From NCBI GenBank assembly GCA_024695185.1, contig JAILIR010000045.1:1-17077 (forward strand): a DNA stretch of 17,077 nucleotides, read 5' to 3'. Both the position numbers and the translations under genes were made by a program. A model generated the notes under the pieces. The model worked only from the letters and a program-made list of their open reading frames with translations. It was not told the DNA's origin and did no database searches. This DNA comes from a bacterium (GTDB lineage Bacteria > Bacillota_I > Bacilli_A > Acholeplasmatales > JAEDCM01). Of the stretch, positions 1-8,500 are shown one piece after another; position 1 is the first letter of the stretch; each line of letters begins with the position of its first letter.

Positions 1-619
1 TGTTTTTATTTTCTTCAACCAATATAGGAACTATATGGTGACGATATCTATTTCTTGTATATTTATCTTTCAAATTAGAATTATCTTCCATATATGGTAT
101 ATTTTTTAACTCTTGGTATTCTTTTATAGTTTGTCTATTTACACATAATAAAGGTCTAATTATAGAAAAGCTACTATAATTAATAATTGGCTTTATTCCG
201 CCATAACCATATAAATTACTACCACGAGATATACGCATTAAAATAGTTTCTAATAAGTCATCTAAGTGATGAGCTGTAGCTATTTTAGTCGCATTATGTT
301 TTCTAGCTACATTAAAGAAAAACTCATAGCGTAGTCGTCTAGCTTCATCTTGGAAATTAGTACCTTCTATTTTATCTAGTACTGTTGATTCAAATTTTAT
401 ATTTCTTTCTTCAGCATACTTTTTAACGAATATTAATTCATCTTTTGATTCTATTCTTACATTATGATTAACGTGCGCGATTATTATATTATAGCCAAGA
501 TCATAAAGCACGTTTAAAAGAACCATTGAATCTATACCACCAGATACTCCAACAACAATGGTTTCATTCTTTTCTATTAAGTTTTCTTCGTTAATAAAAT
601 TCTTAATAGTATCAATCAT
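1..619 (-). CDS. tilS: tRNA(Ile)-lysidine synthase TilS, N-terminal part (runs off the window)
   Basis: Translating the minus strand from the ATG at 619-617 gives 206 open codons up to the window edge, so the C-terminus is missing. TilS is a cytosolic PP-loop enzyme that uses ATP and lysine to convert C34 of the AUA-reading tRNA-Ile to lysidine. Visible motifs are the PP-loop SGGIDS (residues 26-31), HVNHNVR (49-55), DEARRLRY (91-98), TAHHLDDLLET (115-125) and the RNRYRHHIVP stretch (189-198), all in the family's order and spacing. The start is supported by a GGTGA ribosome binding site about 6 bases upstream. It is transcribed away from the AAA+/M41 gene at 820. Family assignment is firm; only length and C-terminal domains are unknown. 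Confidence 0.95.
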   Translation of the reverse strand, partial: MIDTIKNFINEENLIEKNETIVVGVSGGIDSMVLLNVLYDLGYNIIIAHVNHNVRIESKDELIFVKKYAEERNIKFESTVLDKIEGTNFQDEARRLRYEFFFNVARKHNATKIATAHHLDDLLETILMRISRGSNLYGYGGIKPIINYSSFSIIRPLLCVNRQTIKEYQELKNIPYMEDNSNLKDKYTRNRYRHHIVPILVEENKN

Positions 620-636
620 AAAATTCACCAATACAT

Positions 637-642
637 ATTATA
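637..642 (-). promoter_or_regulatory. possible -10 box for tilS
   Basis: Read on the minus strand this is a perfect TATAAT, 17 bases upstream of the tilS start codon. No good -35 hexamer is visible at the usual spacing. Transcription from here would leave a leader of only about 10 bases, with the ribosome binding site at its 5' end. This is possible but uncertain in such AT-rich DNA. Confidence 0.35.
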
Positions 643-730
643 ACATAAATTATTATATTTTAAAAATATAATGCGAAAAGCGTGTTATTATAATTGGCAA
701 AGAGATTTTTAATCATTAATTCTTTCGAAT

Positions 731-736
731 TATAAT
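731..736 (+). promoter_or_regulatory. possible -10 box for the AAA+/M41 gene
   Basis: A TATAAT lies 83 bases upstream of the start codon at 820. The hexamer 17 bases before it (708-713, TTTAAT) matches a -35 box poorly. Two inverted repeats touch this site: TAATTC/GAATTA (717-722 and 727-732) and TAATTTCTA/TAGAAATTA (733-741 and 762-770). No CIRCE or CtsR operator was recognised, although a protease/chaperone gene might have had one. Confidence 0.3.
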
Positions 737-770
737 TTCTAACTCTACATAGAATTATAGGTAGAAATTA
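733..770. repeat. inverted repeat in the leader of the AAA+/M41 gene
   Basis: Perfect 9-base arms (733-741 and 762-770) are separated by 20 bases. They run from the candidate -10 box into the predicted start of the transcript. This could be an operator half-site pair or an RNA hairpin. Long AT-rich arms like these also arise by chance. Confidence 0.4.
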
Positions 771-819
771 ATTAATAAAAAAAAATTAATACTACTATGT
801 TACAAGGAGGAACAATATC

Positions 820-3800
820 ATGAGAGTATTAAAAACAAATAAAAAAGGTATAGAAGCCGTAGAGAAATTTCTAAAAGATCATCATATTGGATACCATATT
901 GTGGAAGGGACTAAGTATGTGACATTTGCGATCAGAAAGATTCCAGATGAAGCACTAAAGGAATATACAGAATTCCACAAGGTTATTACCGAGATTAACA
1001 AGGCTCTTTTAGAAGCAGAAAAGAAACAAGCCGAAAGAGAAAGGCTAAGACAAGAACAAGAACAAAAGCAAGAAGAAGAAAAAAAGACAATCACTCTTAA
1101 GGATATCACTAGGAAAAACAATGTTGATGATACTGAGTGGGATCAAATTGATGTAGAAGATGATTTTGAGGAGATAGAAAACTTTGATCGTCCTCAAGTT
1201 GTAGTTCCTGAATATATGGCAAATAAGGAACTTATTAGAAAAGTTAAGAGATTTAAAAGAAATCTTAATATGGTTGTAAAAGGGCAAGAAATAGCCATTA
1301 ATAAGTTAGTAGAGACTTATTATTTAACACACACTATCATTGATGAAAAAGACAAAGTTGTAGGAGGTTCTATCCTATTTGTAGGACCTAATGGTGTAGG
1401 TAAAACATACTTAGCAAAAGCCTTCGCTGAAGAACTAGAAAGAAAATATTTAATAGTAAACATGAGTGAATATAGTGACAAAGATTCTATCTATAGATTT
1501 AAAGGATTTGATGACACTTATAAAAACTCAACAGCTGGTGTAGTAACATCCTTTGTAGATGAAAATCCTGATAGTGTAATAATATTTGATGAAATAGATA
1601 AGGCTGATAAAAAGGTACATGATTTATTCATTGAATTATTCAATACAGGAGCTATCTTTGATGCGAAGCTTAAAAGAAAGGTATCTTTTAAAAACACATT
1701 ACTAATATTTACAACAAATGTTGGTAAGGCTATCTATGAAGATGAAAATATTGATATATCTAGAGTAGATGAAGCTAAAATAATTGATGCTATTGTTAAG
1801 GAGAAGAGTAGCGTTACAGGTGAACCTATATTTTCTAAGGCTATAGTATCTAGATTATCTTCTGGTGGAATTGTTATGTTTAACAATCTAGAGCCAAGTG
1901 TATTAATTGATATTGCTAAACATCATTTTAGGAACTGTCTAGATATCTATTCAAAGAATACAGATTTAAAAATTAAAATAAATGATGAAGATGAAATTAT
2001 ATCTGCTTTAACCTATTCGTGTGGTGGAAAAGCTGATGCTAGACGTTTAACATCACTTGTAGGAAAATATGCTAACCAAGCGATTTTAGGTGGTTTAAAA
2101 AACTTAAGCGATGCTCAATTTGATAATCTAGAAACTATTGAATTTAGAGTTAACGAAATAGAAAAAATCACCTTAGATTTAAAAGGCAAAACTAAAGGAA
2201 TAATGTTTACTTCTAAAGGACTTTATGATAGAGTAAAAGGCTTAAGAAGAGGTATTGATTTAATACATTCAGAGTCTATTGAAGAAGCCAAAGAACTACT
2301 TAAAAAAGATATTGATTTTATCATTATTGATTTAGATTTAAATGCTATAGAAGATTCTTATTCTATTGATTTAAGTGACATTTCTTCTGATGGTAGAAAA
2401 TTAGTTGATTATGTATTTGAATTTAATAGAGAAGTTCCTATCTATTTACTTAATAGAAATAGAGATCTTTGTGATTATGAACCTCTAATAAACCAAGGTG
2501 TTAAAGGTATAGTCAATTTTGATCTAACATTAAAGCAATTTAAAAATGATATTTTAGAAATTCAAAAAGCATCTTTAATTGCTAAAAAGTGTTATCAATT
2601 ACGTAGATCCAACAAAGCCTTAACTTATAAGATTAGAAAAAAGATTATTGATAAGACTCTAATAGTAGAAATGTATGATTTAAAGTATAAAACAAGTTAT
2701 CTAACTGAAGATAATGATGTTATTCTTGATTTCCAAAGACCAGATGTTAAATTTAGCGATGTCATTGGATGTGAGGATGCTATAAATACCCTAAAAGATT
2801 TTGTTAAGTATCTAGATGATCCAATGGAATACACTAAAAATGGTGCTAGAGCGCCAAGAGGTGTCCTATTATACGGACCTCCAGGAACAGGTAAGACTAC
2901 CTTAGCTAAAGCTTTAGCAGGAGAAGCTAGAGATTGTGAAATCATTCAAAAATCAGCTTCTGATTTTGTTGGCAAAGATCCATCAGTAATAGAAGATTTA
3001 TTCAATGAAGCAAGAAGATATGCTCCAGCTATTATCTTTATTGATGAAATTGACGCTATTGCTAAAGAAAGAATTGGCATTTCTAATACAGAACCATTAT
3101 TAAATAAACTTCTAACAGAACTAGATGGCTTTGAATTTAATCCTAAAAAACCAGTATTAGTAATTGCTGCAACTAATTATCCTGTTGAAAGGAAGAATGG
3201 TTGTCAAATATCATTAGATCCTGCCTTTGTAAGAAGATTTGATAGAAAAATATGTATAGATCTACCTGATGAAGCTGGTAGAAGAAAAGTAATTAAATAT
3301 TTCTTAAACACTCATAATGCAACAAATATAAGTGAAGATTGTATTAATAATATTGCTAGTAGAGCAATTCAATATAGTCCTGATAATTTAGGTAAGCTTA
3401 TTGAACATGCTATTAGAAGAGCATCTTCACCTGATAAATTAACTGATGAAATCTTAAATGATTCTTTTGATGCCAATAAGTATGGTGAAAAAGAAAACTA
3501 CTTATCATTTGAAGATAAGAAGTCTACAGCTATACATGAGGCTGGGCATGCTCTAGTAAGCTATCTAACAGGTAATGAAATATCTTATATTACTATTAGA
3601 TCTAGAGGTAGCTTTGGTGGATATGTTTCATTTAGAGAAAAAGAAAATAAAACATATAACAAGCAAGACTTATTAAATAAGATATGTATTGCCCTTGCTG
3701 GTAGAGTTGCTGAAACCATAAAATATGGCGAAACAAAGGGAACAACAACAGGTGCATCAGAAGATTTAACATATGCTACTGGCGTGGCCAAATCAATGAT

Positions 3801-4062
3801 TTGTGATTACGGAATGAGCGATAGCTTAGTAGCTTTAGAACTATTTGGTGACATTAAAGAAGAGAAAGTCTATCAAGAAGTTCACTCTATTTTAGAGAGA
3901 GAAAACAAAAGAACAAGAGAGCTTATTCTAAAAAACAAAAACAAGTTTGATGCCTTAATTATTACTTTAATGGAAAAGCAAAGCTTAACCGGAAAAGAAG
4001 TATGTGATTTATTTGCTACAGTCTTTGAAGATGATGAATTAAAAAACATAATTGAATCATAA
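820..4062 (+). CDS. Clp-type AAA+ / receiver-like / FtsH-type AAA+ / M41 metallopeptidase fusion
   Basis: A 1080-residue predicted ATP-dependent zinc protease with AAGGAGG at 804-810. Residues 55-95 are Lys/Glu/Gln-rich and probably coiled-coil. Residues 140-430 resemble the second AAA+ module of ClpB/ClpC: Walker A GPNGVGKT (189-196), Walker B VIIFDEID (253-260), sensor FTTN (297-300) and a lid with GGKADARRL (402-410). Residues 459-580 look like a degenerate response-regulator receiver with IIIDLDL around Asp504. Residues 640-880 are an FtsH-type AAA+ module: GPPGTGKT (686-693), IIFIDEID (738-745), RRFDRK (805-810). Residues 895-1070 are an M41 peptidase with HEAGH (906-910) and a likely third zinc ligand Asp982 in TTGASED. 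FtsH normally has about 600-700 residues and two N-terminal membrane helices; none is seen here, so this protein is probably soluble. Substrates are unknown. It could be an FtsH paralogue or a replacement; its catalytic motifs are intact. Confidence 0.9.
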   Translation: MRVLKTNKKGIEAVEKFLKDHHIGYHIVEGTKYVTFAIRKIPDEALKEYTEFHKVITEINKALLEAEKKQAERERLRQEQEQKQEEEKKTITLKDITRKNNVDDTEWDQIDVEDDFEEIENFDRPQVVVPEYMANKELIRKVKRFKRNLNMVVKGQEIAINKLVETYYLTHTIIDEKDKVVGGSILFVGPNGVGKTYLAKAFAEELERKYLIVNMSEYSDKDSIYRFKGFDDTYKNSTAGVVTSFVDENPDSVIIFDEIDKADKKVHDLFIELFNTGAIFDAKLKRKVSFKNTLLIFTTNVGKAIYEDENIDISRVDEAKIIDAIVKEKSSVTGEPIFSKAIVSRLSSGGIVMFNNLEPSVLIDIAKHHFRNCLDIYSKNTDLKIKINDEDEIISALTYSCGGKADARRLTSLVGKYANQAILGGLKNLSDAQFDNLETIEFRVNEIEKITLDLKGKTKGIMFTSKGLYDRVKGLRRGIDLIHSESIEEAKELLKKDIDFIIIDLDLNAIEDSYSIDLSDISSDGRKLVDYVFEFNREVPIYLLNRNRDLCDYEPLINQGVKGIVNFDLTLKQFKNDILEIQKASLIAKKCYQLRRSNKALTYKIRKKIIDKTLIVEMYDLKYKTSYLTEDNDVILDFQRPDVKFSDVIGCEDAINTLKDFVKYLDDPMEYTKNGARAPRGVLLYGPPGTGKTTLAKALAGEARDCEIIQKSASDFVGKDPSVIEDLFNEARRYAPAIIFIDEIDAIAKERIGISNTEPLLNKLLTELDGFEFNPKKPVLVIAATNYPVERKNGCQISLDPAFVRRFDRKICIDLPDEAGRRKVIKYFLNTHNATNISEDCINNIASRAIQYSPDNLGKLIEHAIRRASSPDKLTDEILNDSFDANKYGEKENYLSFEDKKSTAIHEAGHALVSYLTGNEISYITIRSRGSFGGYVSFREKENKTYNKQDLLNKICIALAGRVAETIKYGETKGTTTGASEDLTYATGVAKSMICDYGMSDSLVALELFGDIKEEKVYQEVHSILERENKRTRELILKNKNKFDALIITLMEKQSLTGKEVCDLFATVFEDDELKNIIES

Positions 4063-4101
4063 CAATAGAGGTGTTAGATTAATTTCTAACACTTTTCTAT
4101 T
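4063..4101 (+). terminator. probable terminator after the AAA+/M41 gene
   Basis: Perfect 8-base arms GTGTTAGA/TCTAACAC (4071-4078 and 4085-4092) enclose a 6-base loop and are followed by TTTT. An outer AATAGA/TCTATT pair can extend the stem across a bulge. The short, interrupted U-tract makes it weaker than the other terminators here. Confidence 0.65.
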
Positions 4102-4110
4102 ACTTAATCG

Positions 4111-4134
4111 TATAACTTGAACGAATAAGTTATA
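4111..4134. promoter_or_regulatory. palindromic candidate operator over the -35 box
   Basis: Perfect 8-base inverted arms TATAACTT/AAGTTATA (4111-4118 and 4127-4134) are separated by 8 bases. The -35 hexamer of the downstream promoter lies inside (4117-4122). A repressor bound here would block RNA polymerase. That would fit autoregulation by the operon it precedes, whose first product has a helix-turn-helix-like N-terminus. Binding is inference. Confidence 0.5.
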
Positions 4135-4145
4135 AATGCTATAAT
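4117..4145 (+). promoter_or_regulatory. promoter of the DUF3990 two-gene operon
   Basis: TTGAAC (4117-4122) and a perfect TATAAT (4140-4145) are separated by 17 bases. Transcription should begin near 4152, giving a leader of about ten bases that starts essentially at the AAAGGTGAT ribosome binding site (4151-4159). Confidence 0.75.
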
Positions 4146-4162
4146 AAAATAAAGGTGATAAT

Positions 4163-5017
4163 ATGAAAATATGTAATTACTCTAACTATAGAATAGATGA
4201 CGATATAAAAATGATTGTAGAAACAGAAAAAATGAATTTAGAATTATTATCTAAAAGAACAAATATATCAAAATCTACTTTATATGAAATTTTTACTAGT
4301 GGTTTTACAACAAAAGATGTTTATGAAAAGTTTTATTCATATGCCTATTCTTTAGGATATAGAATGAACAAAGCTAAAGAAAGCATATTAAAAGAAAACA
4401 ATAAATTAGTTTTATTCCATGCCTCAAAAAAAGGATTAAGCTTAATTGATTATAACAAATCAAGAAAAAGCTGTGATTTTGGGACTGGCTTTTATCTAGG
4501 TGAATCATATGATAACTCCTTAGATTTTGTATGTGATTATTATGATTCCTCTATTTATTCTTTTATCTATGAATTAAAGAATGTTAAGGTTTTAGAACTA
4601 GCGCCATCATTAGAATGGATGCTTATAATTTGTTACTATAGAGGTCAATTGGAAAAATATAAAGATAATAAAACAATAGTTGAACTTATAAAAAAAGTAG
4701 AAGAAAGTGATGTAATTATTGCACCTATTGCTGATAATAGAATGTATTATATAATGACTCTTTTTGTAAATGGTGATATTAATGAAAATGTCGCTATAGA
4801 GACACTTATCGCTGCTAATTTAGGAAATCAATATGTATTAAAAAATGAAAAGGCATTATCAAAATTAGATTTTGTTGAGAAATATTATTTGTGTAATTTA
4901 GAAAAGCAAGATGCTTTAAATAGATTAAATAAAAGAGCTATGGATATTGATACAACTTTAAAAGAAACTAAAAGAAAATATAGAGAAGGTAGATTTGTTG
5001 AGGAGGTGTTAGAATGA
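4163..5017 (+). CDS. HTH-DUF3990 protein, ADP-ribosyltransferase-like, candidate toxin
   Basis: A 284-residue cytosolic protein with no signal peptide or membrane helix. Residues about 25-48 form a plausible helix-turn-helix (LLSKRTNISKSTLYEIF). Residues 83-232 match the DUF3990 pattern: LFHAS (84-88), DFGTGFYL (105-112), IADNRMYYI (189-197) and GNQYVLK (221-227). DUF3990 is grouped with the ADP-ribosyltransferase superfamily, so His86, Tyr111 and possibly Gln223 are candidate active-site positions; that mapping is by eye and uncertain. Residues 245-284 are charged and helical. The stop overlaps the next start (ATGA, 5014-5017), so translation is probably coupled. A toxin or modification enzyme controlled by its neighbour is the working idea. 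The enzyme activity, its target and the toxin role are not shown by sequence alone. Confidence 0.7.
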   Translation: MKICNYSNYRIDDDIKMIVETEKMNLELLSKRTNISKSTLYEIFTSGFTTKDVYEKFYSYAYSLGYRMNKAKESILKENNKLVLFHASKKGLSLIDYNKSRKSCDFGTGFYLGESYDNSLDFVCDYYDSSIYSFIYELKNVKVLELAPSLEWMLIICYYRGQLEKYKDNKTIVELIKKVEESDVIIAPIADNRMYYIMTLFVNGDINENVAIETLIAANLGNQYVLKNEKALSKLDFVEKYYLCNLEKQDALNRLNKRAMDIDTTLKETKRKYREGRFVEEVLE

Positions 5018-5493
5018 GAGAATTTGATACTAACGGTCTTAGACTTGCTGAATATCAAGCAAAGCTATTTGAGGCATCACATGATAGATTTAAGTGTTCC
5101 TCGAGCGTCTTTTTAAGAAGATTTTTGCATTCTGAATTATTAGAAAGAATGGATAAAAATAATTCAGCTATTCTATCACTAGATGTAATAGAAGGGCTAA
5201 ACGACATAGAGGATGAATTTGGTATAAGCGAATATGGAAATACAAAATATAATTATGATTCCTTATTTTGGGTAGGATATATGTATAGATATATTTCCTA
5301 CACAAGAAACGTAAGCACTATCTTTTTGTTTAAAACTTTTGATTATAAAAAAATGTTTGAACTATATTATCCTTTACATACTCAGGATCCTGAATGGGTT
5401 ATTAGAAGTTTATTGGAATTGTATAATTTAAATGAAGATTATTTTGATCCAAACTATAGATTTAAACAAGAACTCAGAAAACGTGTTAGTTAA
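5014..5493 (+). CDS. small partner of the DUF3990 protein, candidate antitoxin
   Basis: A 159-residue soluble protein of unknown function, preceded by a strong AGGAGGTG (5001-5008) and overlapping the DUF3990 gene by 4 bases. The middle and C-terminal parts carry aromatic-rich motifs, WVGYMYRYISYTR (86-98) and YYPLHTQDPEWVI (118-130). I recall such motifs from small uncharacterised Firmicutes proteins, including ones next to DUF3990 genes, but cannot verify this here. No known DNA-binding, enzyme or membrane motif is visible. The tight coupling, shared promoter and size fit an antitoxin or an accessory subunit. Downstream, a terminator hairpin overlaps the stop codon and closes the two-gene unit. 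Confidence 0.65.
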   Translation: MREFDTNGLRLAEYQAKLFEASHDRFKCSSSVFLRRFLHSELLERMDKNNSAILSLDVIEGLNDIEDEFGISEYGNTKYNYDSLFWVGYMYRYISYTRNVSTIFLFKTFDYKKMFELYYPLHTQDPEWVIRSLLELYNLNEDYFDPNYRFKQELRKRVS

Positions 5494-5512
5494 AAACTAA
5501 CATGTTTTTATT
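5478..5512 (+). terminator. terminator of the DUF3990 operon
   Basis: Arms at 5481-5491 and 5495-5505 pair over 11 bases with one G-U, around an AAA loop, with flanking A and T runs giving the U-tract. The 5' arm lies in the last codons of the upstream gene and the stop codon begins at its final base. Confidence 0.75.
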
Positions 5513-5540
5513 TACAATTTATTAACAAATATGTTAAAAT
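5511..5540 (+). promoter_or_regulatory. promoter of the lipoprotein gene
   Basis: TTTACA (5511-5516) is followed after 18 bases by TAAAAT (5535-5540). A TG at 5532-5533 makes an extended -10 element. The -35 box touches the end of the preceding terminator. The leader is about 35 bases, with AAAGGAG at 5567-5573. Confidence 0.55.
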
Positions 5541-5581
5541 AAAGAGGACGAGACAGTTAGTCTATAAAAGGAGAGATTTTT

Positions 5582-8500
5582 ATGAATAAAAAAAGTATTG
5601 TAAAACTTGGAGCATGCTCTTTACTTGTAGGTTTATTAGCTTTAACTGCATGTGGGAAAAAGACCACAGCTAAGCCAAGTACTACAGCTAAGCCAATAAC
5701 AAAAACAACAGAAAAGACAACTGCGACAACTAAAACAACAAAAACAACAAAGAAAACAACTAAAAAGCAAACTACTACAGAAGATACTTCTAAAAAAGTA
5801 GTAGACTTTAATGTTTATGTAGATGATGTATTAGCTCCTACTGAAGGAGAAAATGCTGTAATAGCATTTACATATCTAGATGGATATGATTATGCTAGTC
5901 ATATTAGTGTTGAAGCTATTTATGATGATGATACTAAAGAAGAAATTGATAGTACAAAATATAAATTAGAAACTGATTTAACAGCCACATCTGAATGTGC
6001 TAGTGCTATGGAACCAGGAGCATATTCTATTGAAATTAGTTATGGTGAACTTAGTAAAAAGGTAAATATCGATGTCTTAATATATCAACAAGAAATAGAT
6101 ATTTCTAATCTAGCATGGAGTAATGCTACATTTACATATAATGGTAGTGAACAAGAATTAGAATTATTAAATATACCTACATTACCTACTGGTATGAGTA
6201 TTAATGTTACTGGTAATAAAGGAACTAATGCTGGTAATTATACAGCTTTAGTAGAATTAGTTAGAGATAATAAAAACTATGTTTGGGCAAGTGATCTACC
6301 TACAGGTATTAATAACCATAAATGGACAATCGATAAATTAAGTGTTGATACATCTAATATTGAATGGGCTTATGATGGACCTATTGAATATAGTGGTGCA
6401 GAAAACATTATCGAGCTTGATGAAACTACAATTCCTGAAGGCGTACAAGTAATATATACAGATAATGAAGCAACAGAAGTAGGTACTTATAAAGCAAGAG
6501 CAACTTTTGTGACAAATGCTAATGTTGAATATTCTAATGCATATATTGAGTTAGATTATGAAATTATTAAATGTGATGCTAAATTTGTTAGTGTTTCTAA
6601 CCCAACAAGAGTATATAATGGTGAAGAAATAGAAATTGAATATGTTAATAATGTTGATGCTGATGTCACTATTACTTATAGAAAGTACGATGAATATGAT
6701 GAAGAAGAATATTCATCTGTTGTACCAGTAGATGCTGGAGCTTATCAAGCACGATTAGTTATTGAAGGAACAGATAACTATAATGGATGCGAAAAAGAAA
6801 TATGTTTTACTATTGAAAAACAAGAAATTGCGCTACCTAATGGCAATTACAGCAGTGATGCAAGTTCTGATCATAAAAATATCTATATTGTAACATATAC
6901 AGGTTCTGAACAAGAACTAGTATTAGAAGGCTTCGATGAAGATGTTATGGAATTTTATGATGATGATTTAACTCAAAGTGAAATTGGTGTATATGAGTAT
7001 ATTGTTGGAATTAAAGAAGAATATCAAAAAAACTATAGATTTGAAAATAATAGTTCTGATGCAAAAATGTATTATTATTTTAAGATTATAGGCGAATTAT
7101 CTAGTTATGTTGATTCAATCAAGTATAATGATGAAACAATAAGTCTTGATGATTTTGAAGACTTAGAATTAACATACAGAGGCGATAAATTTGAATTTAG
7201 TTTAAAAGAAGGATATAGTATTAATTTTTCTTCTTATACAGAGGATGAAAATATCTATATCAATGAATGGGGCGAAAATTTTGAATTTGAAATAGTTGAT
7301 GAATTTTATGATACAGTGTATTCAAGAAAAATTAAAGCAGCTCATTATTCTGGTATTGAAGGTTATTATATTAATGGAAAATATATAGATTCATCAATTA
7401 GTTTTGGCGACTATTCTTATATGTTTAGCAACGAGGAAGAAATTGAATTACAATTCGTTTTCAATAAATATATAAATCTTTTAAAAATTAATTATGAAGA
7501 CCTTGATTATAGTCAAACAACTTATACATTTAGAATCGATGAGTTAGAATATGGTTATATAGATATTTATACAGAAACAGACGAAAATCAAAGCTCATTT
7601 GCAATTTCACTGATAGATGAAAGCAAGTTAATTGTTAAAAGTATAGATGTTATAAGTGTTGAAGTGGGTTCGTCAAATGCGAAAGTTAGTAATATCAAAT
7701 ATGATGGTGGAAGTATTTCTGGATATTTTTATGGCTCTATTGTTATAGGCTTAAGAGTAAACTTTGCTAGCGGTTATGAATTTGCTACTTATAAGATAAT
7801 AGATGAATATACAAGTAAAGAACTAGATTTTTATAATTGTAGAGCAGGAGATATTTATGCTTATCTTGTTTGCTATGACGAAGATGGAAAAGAAATAGAT
7901 AAAATTTTAGTTCAATTAACTGAACATCAGTTTGAGTTAAATAATGATAATTTCAGTTATTCTATGAGTGATGCTATTAGGCATTTTAGGTCTACAGATC
8001 AAGCTAAAACAGTATTTGAACCTAATTATATACCTGGGGATGTAGAAGTAAAAATTAAAGGAACTAATACAAACGAAGTAACTTATACAAGCTATGGTAT
8101 TTATAGAGAAACAATTGAGTTTAAATGGAATTATATTGGCTTTGAATGTATAAGATATATGTTAGTAGATGTAATTTATAGTCCAAGGATTAAGGATTAT
8201 GCTGATAATTTAGGGTTTATCTTAAATACTGAAGATGGAGATGTAAGAATATATGATTCTGATGATGAAGGATGCGAAAATATCATCAATAAAGAGAGTG
8301 GCTGTTCTTGGAATAATATATTAAATATTAATGATTTACTAAAACTAACAAAAGATGATTTAGTATATGATGGCCTAAAAGATGGCTATACATTAGATTA
8401 TAGTAAATCAAGTATTGAATTTGTTGGATTAGATGATAAAGAACAAACAAGAGTTATCATAAAATATGCTTTAACTAAAGATGAGGAAACAGTTTATTTA

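Noticed and set aside
620-819. CIRCE or CtsR heat-shock operator before the protease gene
   Set aside because: Neither the TTAGCACTC-N9-GAGTGCTAA pattern nor GGTCAAA repeats are present.
882-1287. Minus-strand open frames inside the protease gene
   Set aside because: They lie antisense to a strongly supported coding region, show no ribosome binding site or family motif, and reflect codon bias on the other strand. The same applies to the antisense frames within 2697-3791 and throughout the trp genes.
5550-5567. Hairpin AGAC/GTCT in the lipoprotein leader
   Set aside because: Only four base pairs; too weak to call a regulatory structure.
5663-5790. CRISPR-like or tandem repeat array
   Set aside because: The repetition is codon-level Thr/Lys low complexity inside a lipoprotein spacer, with no repeat-spacer structure.
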